A DNA stretch of 64,000 nucleotides, taken from the NCBI GenBank assembly GCA_016713225.1, contig JADJPO010000011.1, positions 248,001 to 312,000 of the forward strand, given 5' to 3'. Below, piece by piece: positions 18,727 to 28,383 of the stretch. Every line of letters starts with the position of its first letter. Position 1 is the first letter of the stretch. This DNA is from Kineosporiaceae bacterium. Lineage in GTDB: Bacteria; Actinomycetota; Actinomycetes; Actinomycetales; Kineosporiaceae. The position numbers were made by a program, and so were the translations under genes. The notes under the pieces are model-generated. The model did no database searches and was not told where the DNA came from. It saw nothing but the letters and a program-made list of their open reading frames with translations.

Positions 18727-18891
18727 GTGACAGCCGCGCACCGCACCGAGCAGGAGGTGCTCCGAGCACTGTCTGACGAGGAGCGAGCACTGCTGAAGAA
18801 GGTCTTGGAGATCGAACGCGCACGCCTCCACATCAGCGCAGCGGATCCGACCGAGGATTTGTTGGCGGCCGTGAAGGAGATCCTGCCGTGA
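18727..18891 (+). CDS. 54-residue protein between helicase and Rad50-like genes
   Basis: A short reading frame from GTG 18727 to TGA 18889-18891, preceded by a GAAGGAG ribosome site, with its stop overlapping the GTG of the next gene. The protein is highly charged and helical (LSDEERALLKKVLEIERARLHI, in parts) and ends VKEILP. The spacing, coupling and codon pattern all support a real gene. No family recognised. It may be a small adaptor between the helicase and the Rad50-like ATPase. Confidence 0.65.
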   Translation: MTAAHRTEQEVLRALSDEERALLKKVLEIERARLHISAADPTEDLLAAVKEILP

Positions 18892-20950
18892 GGATTCATT
18901 CGATCAGGCTAAGGAACTTCCGACAGTTCAGTGGTGAGCAGACCTTCGACCTTCGCTCCGACAGCCAACGGCCGGTTTCGTTGATCTTTGGCGGGAACGG
19001 TGCTGGCAAGACGACGTTCCTCAACGCGTTCATGTGGGGCCTCTACGGCACGATGACCGAGGACATCGAAGAGCCAGAGAAGATGATCACCGATGGCGTT
19101 TGGCGCGCACTCTCAACGGGATCGTCCGCTGAGGTGTCCGTCGAGCTGGCCTTCGACCATGAGGGGCACGACTACCGACTGCTGCGGCGCGCGGAGCAGC
19201 GCAAGCAATCCGACGCTCAGCAACGATGCAGCCCCCAGGTGCAGCTGTGGCGAACGTCCTCGGATGGCTCCTCAGAGATCATGGAGGCGCCGCAGGAGAA
19301 GATCTACAGCATCCTGCCTCAGGGCATCAGCCGGTTCTTCTTCTTCAACGGTGAGCGCATCGAGAAGCTCGTGCAGAAGGGCGCCTACAGCGAGGTCCAG
19401 CAGGACATCAAGGCGCTGCTCGACCTGAAGCAGGTAGAGCGCGCGCTGGAGCATCTACCCCGCGTCGACCGGCGGCTCACCGCGGACCTCAAGAAGCACG
19501 GCGGTGAGAAGGCCAGCGCCATCCAGACGGCTATCGACGATCTGCGCGAGGCCGAAGCTACTAGCCGCGAAGAGCTCAAGGTCCTTGAGAGCGATCTCGC
19601 GACACTCCGCGAAGAGCGCGAGAGCGTCGTAGAGCTCCTGCGGCAACACGCGACCGCAGCACCCATCCAGAGGCAGCGGGATTCCGTCACCGAAGAGCTC
19701 GAAGAGGCTCGCAAGGCCAAGGACGAGGCCACCTTGGAGCGGGCGGCGCTCATCGCCTCGCGCGGCTTCTTGGCGTTCACCGATGACCTCGTTAAGACGA
19801 CGACCGCGGCGGCTAGCTCGCTGTACCAGCGGGGAGCGTTGCCCGCGCCGCTGAAGCGCGAGTTTGTAGACCAGCTCCTCGCCGATGGTGCGTGCATCTG
19901 CGGCACGCCGCTGGTGGAGCACGAAGGTCCCTGGAATCACGTCAAAGAGTGGCGGCAGCGCGCTGGGCTGCAGGCCGTTGAGACCGGCTGGCAAGAGCTG
20001 AGCGGCCAGATGGCTCTCATGGCAGGCGCGCGTCTGGAGCTGCAGGAGACGCTCCAGGCGATCCTGAGGCGCATCACGACCGAGCGCGACCGGGTGGCTC
20101 GTCTTGAAGAGCGCAAGTCCGAGCTTGATGGCCAGCTCCGCGGCGGCCGCATGGAGGGTGTGCAGGAACTAGAGACCAAGAACATCGATCTCGACTCGCG
20201 GATCGGCATCAAACAGCAGCGCATCGGCTCCGTCAGAACGTCGCTGGAGCAGATTCAGAAAGAGATCACCCGGAAGACCTCGGACCGCAGCAAGGCCGAG
20301 GTGACGGACGAGCTGGCCGACAAGGCCAGAACCCGGTCCGACCTGGTGCAGTCGGTGCAGCGCGCGCTCGAGGAGATCCTCACTATCCGGTCAGACGACA
20401 TGCGCCGCAGGCTCGACGCGGAGCTCAAGGCGGTGTTCAGCAAGATCACGATCAAGCGATATATCCCGCGCCTCAGCGAGGGCTTTGAGCTCGCGCTGTA
20501 CCAGGACGTCAACGGCGTCGAGTTGGCGGTTCCGAAGTCGACGGGTGAGAACCAGATCTTGAGTCTGTCCTTCGTTGCGGCGGTATCCAAGCTGGCTCGC
20601 GAGAACCGCAGGGAGCGGCGCGCGGAGGGCGAGCTCCCTCCGGATGCAGGGACCTATCCCATCGTGATGGACGCAGCGTTCGGCTCGCTCGACGAGAACT
20701 ACCAGCGCGAGGGGTCGCCAGCGCACTGGCCCAGATCGCACCACAGCTCGTCGTCTTGGTGAGCAAGAGCCAAGGGCTAGGCCAGGTGGTGGGTCAGCTC
20801 ATGCCATACGTCAGCCACCTCGGTGTCATCGTCACGCACACGAGCGCCGACGGCGATGTCAGCGAGGACATTGAGCTGGAGGGCGTCAACCACCCATACA
20901 TTCGGTCCGCTGCCGAGTCCGACCACGCAGAACTGCAGGTGATCAAGTGA
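18888..20950 (+). CDS. DndD/Rad50-like ABC ATPase (one frameshift near the end)
   Basis: An SMC/Rad50-type ATPase. Walker A GGNGAGKTT near residues 32-40; FFFFNGERIEKL after the N-terminal lobe; long coiled-coil arms around a CxC hinge (GACICGTPL) that resembles a zinc hook; ABC signature TGENQILSLSF; Walker B PIVMDAAFGSLD. After ENYQRE near 20712 the frame is lost in a G run. A single-base deletion (or two-base insertion) restores VASALAQIAPQLVVLVSK and the rest, to the stop at 20950. Paralogue of the true DndD at 24869-26842. Restriction-arm ATPase by context. Confidence 0.78.
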
Positions 20951-21414
20951 ATGCCCCGGCAGGTGACGTTCGGGTCCGGCGGCCTCAACACCATGAGGCA
21001 CTCATGGTGGAGCTGCGGGACGAGGCAGCCTTCGCCACGTTCCGGGACACGCTCCTGCTCGCCGCCGCGGTCGGAGCTTACTTCCAGCGCCGTACGCCGT
21101 TCACGAGCGCCAGCGGAGACCCCATCCGGTACGAGACGTTGACCGGCCCGGACTTCGCTGAAGCCCTGGTGAGAATGATTGCCGCCCATGAGGACGAGGA
21201 TCCGGAGATCATGGATGACGCCCGTCTGGAAGAGCGGGTGCGCATCTTTGAGGAGTACGCGAGCGGCGGCCTCGACTATGTCCAGGAGCAGGTCAACGTC
21301 CGCCACCAGCCGGCGGCACATGTCGTTGCTGCTCTGGTGACCGAGGCACTGTCTCGAAGCGGGGGAGCGGAGCCGGTGTCCGTGGAGGAACTTCTCAGTT
21401 CGGTGAGTTGGTAG
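20947..21414 (+). CDS. Dnd-linked small protein, probable dnd system-associated protein 4 type
   Basis: 155 residues, last gene of the five-gene operon, start overlapping the upstream stop (GTGA). It contains RRPQHHEALMVEL, FRDTLLLAAAVGAYFQRRTPF and the acidic helix AAHEDEDPEIMDD, and lacks any catalytic motif I can see. The pattern resembles short proteins annotated as dnd system-associated protein 4 in other phosphorothioation islands; I give this as a likely rather than certain match. Probably a structural partner of the Rad50-like ATPase. Confidence 0.55.
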   Translation: MNAPAGDVRVRRPQHHEALMVELRDEAAFATFRDTLLLAAAVGAYFQRRTPFTSASGDPIRYETLTGPDFAEALVRMIAAHEDEDPEIMDDARLEERVRIFEEYASGGLDYVQEQVNVRHQPAAHVVAALVTEALSRSGGAEPVSVEELLSSVSW

Positions 21415-21515
21415 CACCCCGGCAAGCCGCAATGAGCGACACAGCCGCTGTTGTGTCACGACCAAATGCGCCGTGTTCCTCAGACAGCGACGCGACCGAC
21501 CTCCGACGCCTTACA

Positions 21516-22870
21516 CTAGGTCGAGCATCTCCATCCATCGCAATACAAGCCTCGCTTGGGTAACGCTAAGGCCTGCCGTGGTGACGAACGCAATTGATCT
21601 CGCAGCTCCCCAAGTGATCGATTGCCAGCCATTTGTGCTATTTCCGACGTACCACGGATGCGCTCTAGCATTGCTTGTTGAAGCAGTTCTAGGCGTTGGT
21701 CCGCCACTAGCGCCCGTCCAGTCGACGTCAATTCGACTCGCTCGTTGGAAACACTCGCAAGCCCGAGAGCAAGCAGTACTCTCATCCGACGACGAGCTAT
21801 CTCAGGCAATGTGATCGACGGAAACCGATCTTGAAACCTAGCCACAAAGTCATCGACGCTGGGTGAGCCTTCGGCCAGCCTAGCCATTTCGATCACCGTA
21901 TTGAGGTAGTCACCCCGGCGACCATCCGGCAATTTATCCAAGAGGTGCCGGCCAATGGCCTATATTCCTTCTCGTGCGGCTCTTGGGTCGAACGGTCAAC
22001 ACGTTCAATATCCTGGACTGAAGCCTCGCTGACTTGCACCTGAAGAACTTCCTTGGCATAACTAATGAATCGGTCGGGTCGCATCATGAACAGGTGAGTT
22101 CCTGCCCGATCCAGCATCTCTTCCACGAGCTCAGTCTCGGTCCGCGAGTTTTCCCGCGTTCCTGCGCCACCAGTCTTCCTTGACATCTCCGGTAACGAGA
22201 AGAACATCACATTGCCTTCGCTTCGCTTCACGTATTATTCCTTCCCAAAGGAAGTAGTCGCCAGGTTGTGATCGCCGGACTTAGTCTTGTCCTTGTATCC
22301 CGGCGGAACTTCATCGCCGAGTCGTCTTCGACCTTCGCTGACGATATGATCATACTCTTCAGGGTCGAAGGGATCCCCCACTCTGGACGAAAGCGTACCT
22401 TCAAGAACCAGCAATACTGGGTCTCGATTTGTGTCGCCAATTTGCTCAAGAGCCTCCGAGTTCACAAGCTCAGCTATCTCTTCCACTAGATTATCGAATG
22501 CTCCCTCAAGAGCCAGGCGCATCGTGGCGCGACGCTCGCCAGGAAGGGCGATTCGATTGAGCCATGCCTGTAACTCCGAGCTCGACTGCTCGCGCAGTTT
22601 CTCAAGCGAAGCGATTGTCCGGTCGGCAGTGTCTTGTAGATCCCTAGAGGCAGATTCGCGGTTACGCCAGAACTCAACAACAACTTGGTGGGGCACCCAT
22701 AGGCGATCTCCGAGTCTTGCAAGAACTCGGAAGAGATCCTCTCGAGTTTGGGTATTGTATCGATATAGATTCAAGAGAACGTTAGCGTCGGGGATCACCA
22801 GCCCGGACGTGAGTACAGATTCGTAGCGCTCGGGGGTTGGTGTTCTGTAGCCCTCGAACCCATCAAACAT
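21516..22870 (-). pseudogene. PIN-like (DUF4935) RNase-type gene, multiply frameshifted
   Basis: The start of the gene (22870 downwards) encodes a PIN-like domain: LVIPDANVLLNLYRY with the first catalytic Asp, then VVVEFWRNRES. At about 22240 the frame breaks. Pieces in all three frames then give the continuation expected of DUF4935 proteins (PGDYFLWEGIIREA, TGDVKEDWWRR, TELVEEMLDRAG, SVQDIERVDR). A C-terminal winged-helix part follows (21941-21516: SVDDFVARFQDRF, RRRMRVLLALGLASV). At least four indels are needed. Because the residues are intact in each frame, this is either very recent decay or poor sequence. It would be a predicted single-strand RNA or DNA nuclease of a defence locus. Confidence 0.6.
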
Positions 22871-22992
22871 GCCCTCGAGTCACCCGACTACCTGGAGTCG
22901 TCCATGCCACCCATGATGGACTATGCGCGTGTAGTTCCGCTCGAAGCTCGGCTGACCGCGATGCGTCGCCGAGTCCGAGGGTGCCTTAGCGA

Positions 22993-24474
22993 TCAGGTTG
23001 GATCGTTCTCTCGACTGGATGTATCGGTCAAGACCTTCTCCAAGCGGTGCCCGCGAACCCGGACCGCATTCGCTTGGAGAGTTTCCTGCCAACCGTCCAT
23101 GGTGCCGATCCGCTCGGGGTGCTCGTAGAGTCCGGCGCGCATTTCTGCGCGCGTGAGGCGGGCGTACAGCTCGCGGCGCGGGTCCTCTCGACCCAGGAAC
23201 TCTTCCCTTGCGGTGGAGCAGCGGAGGGTTGTCGGAACGGCTGTAGTCGCGCCAGTCGACGCTGAGCTTGGTCAGGTTGACGGTGACCGCCGATGCCAGC
23301 GTTGGATGCGCGTCGCGGTCGAAGCGCGGGTAGCTGAGGTATGAGACCTGAGGCTGCGTGACCGACAGCTTTATCATGTTGGCCTGGTCCACGGTCCCCG
23401 AAAGGACTTGCGCGCAGCCCTCGTAGACCTGCAGCAGCGGTGGCAATTGTCCCAAGGCGCTGCGGTGAACATACAGAGCGGATGGCGTCTGCTTGCCGAC
23501 GGGCGAGCTACGCGCTGACACGTAGAGCATGGCCTGGTCTCCGCAGGCGAGCAGCAGCCGATCCCCCTGCAGGCAGGCCGATTGATACGTGCCGAAGAGT
23601 GACCGTATGTCGGCGGCCAAGGTTGACCTGAGTTCGCTGAAGCGCGGTCGCCGCCCGAAGCGCGATAGGGCAATGTAGACAAGGAGTTCCGCCCGTCGCT
23701 GGACCGCAACTCGGTCCCAGAAGCTCGCCTCAGTAACTTGGCGAATGAGCTGGGTCGCTCGGCCAAGGCTCCCGAACCCGTCACGGATTGCAGCCTCGGC
23801 GAGGGAGTCGAGCTCCCCGCCCCTGGGAGCACGGGCGTGCGCCGTCAGGAAGTTGAGCAGCGGCGCGAGTCGCTCGCGGTGGGCTTCGTAGATCTCGTGT
23901 GGGTCGATGTGTACGCGCGGACGGTATGTGTAGACCCGGGTGGCAAGGAACTGCTGAGCCAGTCCAGGATCGCGGAACACGTAGAAGATCCCGGGGAGGC
24001 CGCGTGTGGGCGCACACCGAGTGTCGTTTCGATCCAGGACGCGAGCTCGGCCTGCTCGTAGAACCTCTGGAACGTGCCGGTTCTCGTCAGGATGCCGTCA
24101 CCCATCGGGCTGCCGAGCAGGCCTCGGGCGTCCCACGTGAGCCGTCCCGAAACCACCAGAACGGACTTCGCGAGCTGCCAAGCGCTCCGCAAGGTCTCGG
24201 CACGTTCATCGGGTCGCTCGATGACGTTGATGACGTAGCCGAGATTGACGACATCCGCGGGCACTCGGTCAGCCTCGGGCCGGTGGGTGGGATCCCAACC
24301 AGTCGCGGCGTAGCCAAGCGTCGCTAGCTGGCGGAGGTCATCGCCCCGGCCGCAACCGTAGTCGAAGACTGACGTGTTCGGCGGCAGCAGCTCATCGGCA
24401 AGCGCTGTCGCCAGTGGACGCGAGAGCGCAGATCGGGACAGCGCCGTCTTGTGCCGCGCGACCTCGGTGGTCAT
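22993..24474 (-). CDS. DNA phosphorothioation-associated methyltransferase-like protein (frameshifted)
   Basis: Last gene of the dndBCDE operon; ATG at 24474 overlaps the dndE stop. The N-terminal part has a class I methyltransferase core: SVFDYGCGRGDDLRQLATLGY, WDPTHRP, and NLGYVINVIER. Frame is lost near 23970, resumes as FRDPGLAQQFLATRVYTYRPR, and is lost again near 23200, where LTRAEMRAGLYEHPERIGTMDGWQ is in a third frame. Joined, the protein would be about 490 residues. This matches the putative methyltransferase often found beside dnd genes (TIGR04096 type). Its role in phosphorothioation is not established. Confidence 0.7.
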
Positions 24475-24872
24475 GCGGCTGGCGACTCAGCAAGTGCGAG
24501 GCTGGCGAGCCCGGGAAGGTCCGTCACGCGCAGGTCACCGACGAGGTAGCCGACGCCCCGGTGAAGGTGCAGTCGGAACTGTTGGGCGAGCGTCTCTTCA
24601 TCGAGCGGCAGTCCATCGACGTGGCAGCGATAGCGCATGAGCGCCCACAGGGTGTCGCCGTGCTCGCCGGCGAACACGCGCCATGTCATCTCCACGTTGC
24701 TATCAAGAGTGAGCTTCAGTACCGGCGGGGGCGCAGCCTCAGCGAGCGACCGGCAGAGCGCCCAGCGGCACAGGACGTTCCAGTGCGGGATGCCCGTCCG
24801 CCGCTTGAGCGTGATGAGCTGATCTCGGGCGGTCTGGGACAACCGGATGTGTTCAAGGGGCATGGTTCTCAC
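24471..24872 (-). CDS. dndE: DndE, phosphorothioation protein
   Basis: 133 residues starting MRTMPLEHIRLS, a small mixed helical protein with TARDQLITLKRRTGIPHWNVLCRWALC near its start and YLVGDLRVTDLPGL near its end. Length and position directly after dndD match DndE. DndE binds nicked DNA and is required for phosphorothioate insertion with DndC and DndD. Start overlaps the dndD stop by 4 bases, so translation is coupled. The related SspB differs in sequence. Confidence 0.85.
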   Translation of the reverse strand: MRTMPLEHIRLSQTARDQLITLKRRTGIPHWNVLCRWALCRSLAEAAPPPVLKLTLDSNVEMTWRVFAGEHGDTLWALMRYRCHVDGLPLDEETLAQQFRLHLHRGVGYLVGDLRVTDLPGLASLALAESPAA

Positions 24873-26842
24873 TCCCAGAAGTAGCCAGGCTCGACAGTGG
24901 TGGCGTTTGCACTCGTATCGAACTCCAGCCGATACGAATGCCCAACGTAGGCGGCGATGCGGTCGTAGGCCTGCTCGTCGATCTCAGTGTCCGTCGACAA
25001 GAGGATCACCTGGTGACTGGCGTGCGGGAAATAGCGCTTCAGGAGGTGCTCACGGTGGGAGCCGTCGAGTCGTCCCAGCGGAGTGTCGATGACTATCGGG
25101 AGCGGTTGTCCAGCCGCTCGGGCGAGCCCCCATAGCATCGCGACCGCGAGCAGCTGCCGTTCCCCCGCCGACAGCTCCTGAGACGGAAGCGGTCGCCCGT
25201 CGATTCCGGTCAACTCGACGGTGTACGAGTCGGGGTCGATACGCACGCCCGTGACGAGCTTCTCCTTGCGGAGAAGCTGGGCCAACGCCTCAAGTATCAG
25301 CTCGGAGATGCGGTCGAGGTGACGGCGAGTCGCCGCACCGCGCAGCCCTTCCAGCGTCGTCCGAACCCGGTCGATGTGCTCTACGAGGCGGCGGTCATCG
25401 TCTGCGGCCAAATTGGCTTGGGCTGCCTTGTCCATCGCCGATTCATAGGCGGCATCTGCGCGAGCACGATCATGGCGCAGCATCAGGAGCCGCTCGTCTG
25501 CATGAGACGTGGCAGCCTGCAGCCGAAGCAGCTCGGCGGACGCTTCGGCACGGGCTGATTGCAGCGGCGCGAGTGATTCTGGGTCTGGAATGGCGACCAC
25601 GATGCGTTCAGCCTGATCGAGCCTAGCGTGTGTCGATTGCTGGAGTTCCACCAGGCCACGCAAGCGACGCGCCGCAGCCGGCAGCGTGGAGGCCGTTAGG
25701 AGGCCGACGACTCCCGGATCAGCCAACCCTGTGACGTCAGTGATTGCGGCGGCCGCGTCCCGTTCGGTACGGTCAGCGGCCAGGAACTGCTCGATGCTCG
25801 CGATCGTCGCTGCGCGGACCCTTGAGGCCCTGAGCTGCTCCAGAAGGGCCGCGTCGCGACCGGCGACCACCGCAACCACAACACGCTCGCGACTCGCCGT
25901 CGCCTCCAACTGTGCCTGCTCTTGGAGCCCAGCAAGCAACGCGGTGACCTGGAGGAGAGGTGCCGCTTCAGCCATCTCCTCACGCAGCTCGTCCTCGATC
26001 CGAGCGTGCTCGCTCCGGAGCATGGCGAGACTTGTTTCAGCGGACTCTCGTTGCTCCAGCAAGTCACCGCCAGCCGACCGGTATTGTTCGGTCAGTTCAA
26101 AGTGCCGCTTCTCGGCCCGCTCGAGCTGAACGCGCAGGCTGGCCGCAGCATCGGAGGCGGACTCCTCGGCCTGTCGGATGGCTGTGACGGTCTGCTGACG
26201 TTCCTGGACACTCTCGCGTAGCGCGTCAGGGACGTGCTCGCTGCGGTGGCGCCTGCGTAGCACAGCGAGATCCGTGGTCAGGCGCTCCACGAGATCGAGA
26301 CCGAGCAGAGCAGCAAGCGCAGATCCGAGGACCTGGCGAGACCGGTCCATATCCGCCAGGGCCTCGATCTGCTCTCCGTCGAAGAAGAACAGACCGGCGA
26401 TCCCCCGCGGCAGGAACGTCTCGACGTGTTCGTTCCACGTCGATGTCAGAGCGGGCTGAGGCTTCCCATTGACGTTGATCAGGAGAATCTCCCTGATCGA
26501 TGCCCCGGTGCTACGCCAACTGCGCCGCACCCAGTACTGCAGTTCGGTGCCCTCCTGATGGGCGTGGAAGCGCAACTCGACGGCGGCCCCCTCGCTCTCT
26601 GGCACGCCCCGATGGATCAGGCCGCGCAGGTAGTTGTCGTAGCTGCCTGAGCGTCGGCCCGAGAGCTGCGCAAGCGAGCCATACAGGGCCAGATGAATAG
26701 CCTCTAGCACGGTCGTCTTACCCGCACCGTTAAGCCCACCGATGAGGACGATCGGCTTCTTGGCCGATGGCGGCGTCAGCTTGATGCGGTGGTGCCCAGC
26801 GAAGGTGCCGACGTTGTGCAGGGCAAGTTCGTCCAGGATCAC
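24869..26842 (-). CDS. dndD: DndD, SMC-like ATPase of DNA phosphorothioation
   Basis: 657 residues. Walker A GLNGAGKTTVL near residue 36, GLFFFDGEQIEAL after the first lobe, two coiled-coil arms rich in Glu/Arg/Ala, ABC signature LSAGERQLLAVAM, Walker B PIVIDTPLGRLD, and a D-loop/H-loop region ILLSTDTEID. Canonical DndD, which is thought to provide ATP-driven DNA remodelling during sulfur insertion. It overlaps dndC upstream and dndE downstream. No break is seen, in contrast to the second DndD-like gene at 18888. Confidence 0.92.
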   Translation of the reverse strand: MILDELALHNVGTFAGHHRIKLTPPSAKKPIVLIGGLNGAGKTTVLEAIHLALYGSLAQLSGRRSGSYDNYLRGLIHRGVPESEGAAVELRFHAHQEGTELQYWVRRSWRSTGASIREILLINVNGKPQPALTSTWNEHVETFLPRGIAGLFFFDGEQIEALADMDRSRQVLGSALAALLGLDLVERLTTDLAVLRRRHRSEHVPDALRESVQERQQTVTAIRQAEESASDAAASLRVQLERAEKRHFELTEQYRSAGGDLLEQRESAETSLAMLRSEHARIEDELREEMAEAAPLLQVTALLAGLQEQAQLEATASRERVVVAVVAGRDAALLEQLRASRVRAATIASIEQFLAADRTERDAAAAITDVTGLADPGVVGLLTASTLPAAARRLRGLVELQQSTHARLDQAERIVVAIPDPESLAPLQSARAEASAELLRLQAATSHADERLLMLRHDRARADAAYESAMDKAAQANLAADDDRRLVEHIDRVRTTLEGLRGAATRRHLDRISELILEALAQLLRKEKLVTGVRIDPDSYTVELTGIDGRPLPSQELSAGERQLLAVAMLWGLARAAGQPLPIVIDTPLGRLDGSHREHLLKRYFPHASHQVILLSTDTEIDEQAYDRIAAYVGHSYRLEFDTSANATTVEPGYFWE

Positions 26843-28383
26843 GGCGTGACCTCCACATCCACCAGCTTGATGAACCCGTCAGCCAGGTCGAGCGGGTCCG
26901 GTTCAGTCTCGTCCTCGGCGGGCGGCGTCCGGTCCATGGCCGACCGGCGGTAATGCGCCCGGGCAGTCGCATCGGCCTCGTCGTCGTAAAAGCCGCGCTT
27001 GAACGCCTTCTCCAGCGAGTCGAAGAGGCCAGCTCGACGCGCTTGAGCACGGTGGCGCTGCTCGATGTCGAGCAGCTCTCTGACCAGCTCGAAGTGCAGA
27101 CGATCGTCACCGACGACGCTGCGAAGCACCTCAACCGTCTCGGGTCCGAGGGGTAGGTGCTCATCGAGGGCACGACCTGGATACGGCTCGCCCATCGCTG
27201 CGGCATAGATGCCGGGCAGGTGGTCTTCGAACTCATGCTTGTCGACCACCCACAGGCGCCGGATCTCCTCGAGCTCAGCCAGTGTGACGAGCTCGAGCCG
27301 GTTGACGTAATCCGGCCCGTTCGTACGTATCCAGGCCTGGGCCTCCAACAGCCGGCGAAGCCAGTCCTCGCGCGCATCTTGGGTGTACGGACCGGGGATG
27401 GGACGGTCGTGGAAGAGCTGAACCGAGCCGTTCATACGCCGGAAATCACGCAGGTGCCGATCATCCGCGACATCGAGCGCGTTGCGCAGGTCGAGGAGCG
27501 GCAGCATCCACTCCTTCTCCTCATCGTTCTGGATCATGGCCGACATGGACTTGTCCTTGTCGACGAGCGTGCAGGTCCAGCACCCGAACCGGCTGTCACC
27601 GCAGCTCGGCGTCGTGGCATCCACGACCAGCGGGCACTCACCGTCGGGCGATGCTCCCTGATACATGGTGAGCAGCTCCTTGTTGGAGTAGCCCCACGGG
27701 TTGGGGCTCTGCATCAGGAAGGTCCACACATCGTCGTTGGACCAGTTCTCCACCGGCGAGTACACGAGACAGTTCGGCAGTGCGTCATTGGGACTCAGGA
27801 GGTCCCGGACCCGACGCGACTCCAGCTCGGTCATGCGATGCGAACGACCTGAGCTCTCGGCCTTGCGGGTGCCGAGCACCAAGATGGCCTCGCCGTGCGA
27901 GCGCACCATATCGCGAATGAAGGTGTTCGACGGCTTGATCTTGAGGCGCTCGGTGCACCAACGGAACTTCGGCCGAGGAGCTGGGTATCCCCTGCCGATG
28001 AGGTTGACCCAGAACGTGTCGGTCACCGCGGGAGTCAGACGATGCGGCTTGATGGGCAGTCCCTGGCTGGTGGCTGCCACTTCTAGCACGTCGAGTGAGT
28101 GAGTGACCCAGGCAGCGACGACCGGGTTCTCGACCAATGTGTCCGTGCTGATGACATGCACTTGCTTGGAGCGCTGTTCTGGAGCCAGCTCAGCGAGGGC
28201 CATCCACACGAGTTGCAGGACAGCGGTGGAATCCTTGCCGCCTGAGTAGCCCACGACCCAAGGAACGGTGTCGGCGAAGTAGAGCGCCTGGGTCTGCGCC
28301 ACGAGGGCGTCGATCGTGCCCGCGAAGCCCGCCTCGTCGAACGCTGAGCGGATGCGGGGACGGATCGGCAGCTCGCGGATCAT
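26839..28383 (-). CDS. dndC: DndC, PAPS reductase-like sulfur transfer enzyme
   Basis: 514 residues from the ATG at 28383, which overlaps the dndB stop. PP-loop SGGKDST at residues 47-53 (nucleotide activation) as in PAPS reductases. Cysteines CTERLKIKPSN and the set CGDSRFGCWTC form the iron-sulfur ligands described for DndC. It accepts sulfur from DndA and modifies the DNA backbone together with DndD/E. A longer reading upstream lies inside dndB and is Arg-rich shadow. Confidence 0.93.
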   Translation of the reverse strand: MIRELPIRPRIRSAFDEAGFAGTIDALVAQTQALYFADTVPWVVGYSGGKDSTAVLQLVWMALAELAPEQRSKQVHVISTDTLVENPVVAAWVTHSLDVLEVAATSQGLPIKPHRLTPAVTDTFWVNLIGRGYPAPRPKFRWCTERLKIKPSNTFIRDMVRSHGEAILVLGTRKAESSGRSHRMTELESRRVRDLLSPNDALPNCLVYSPVENWSNDDVWTFLMQSPNPWGYSNKELLTMYQGASPDGECPLVVDATTPSCGDSRFGCWTCTLVDKDKSMSAMIQNDEEKEWMLPLLDLRNALDVADDRHLRDFRRMNGSVQLFHDRPIPGPYTQDAREDWLRRLLEAQAWIRTNGPDYVNRLELVTLAELEEIRRLWVVDKHEFEDHLPGIYAAAMGEPYPGRALDEHLPLGPETVEVLRSVVGDDRLHFELVRELLDIEQRHRAQARRAGLFDSLEKAFKRGFYDDEADATARAHYRRSAMDRTPPAEDETEPDPLDLADGFIKLVDVEVTP

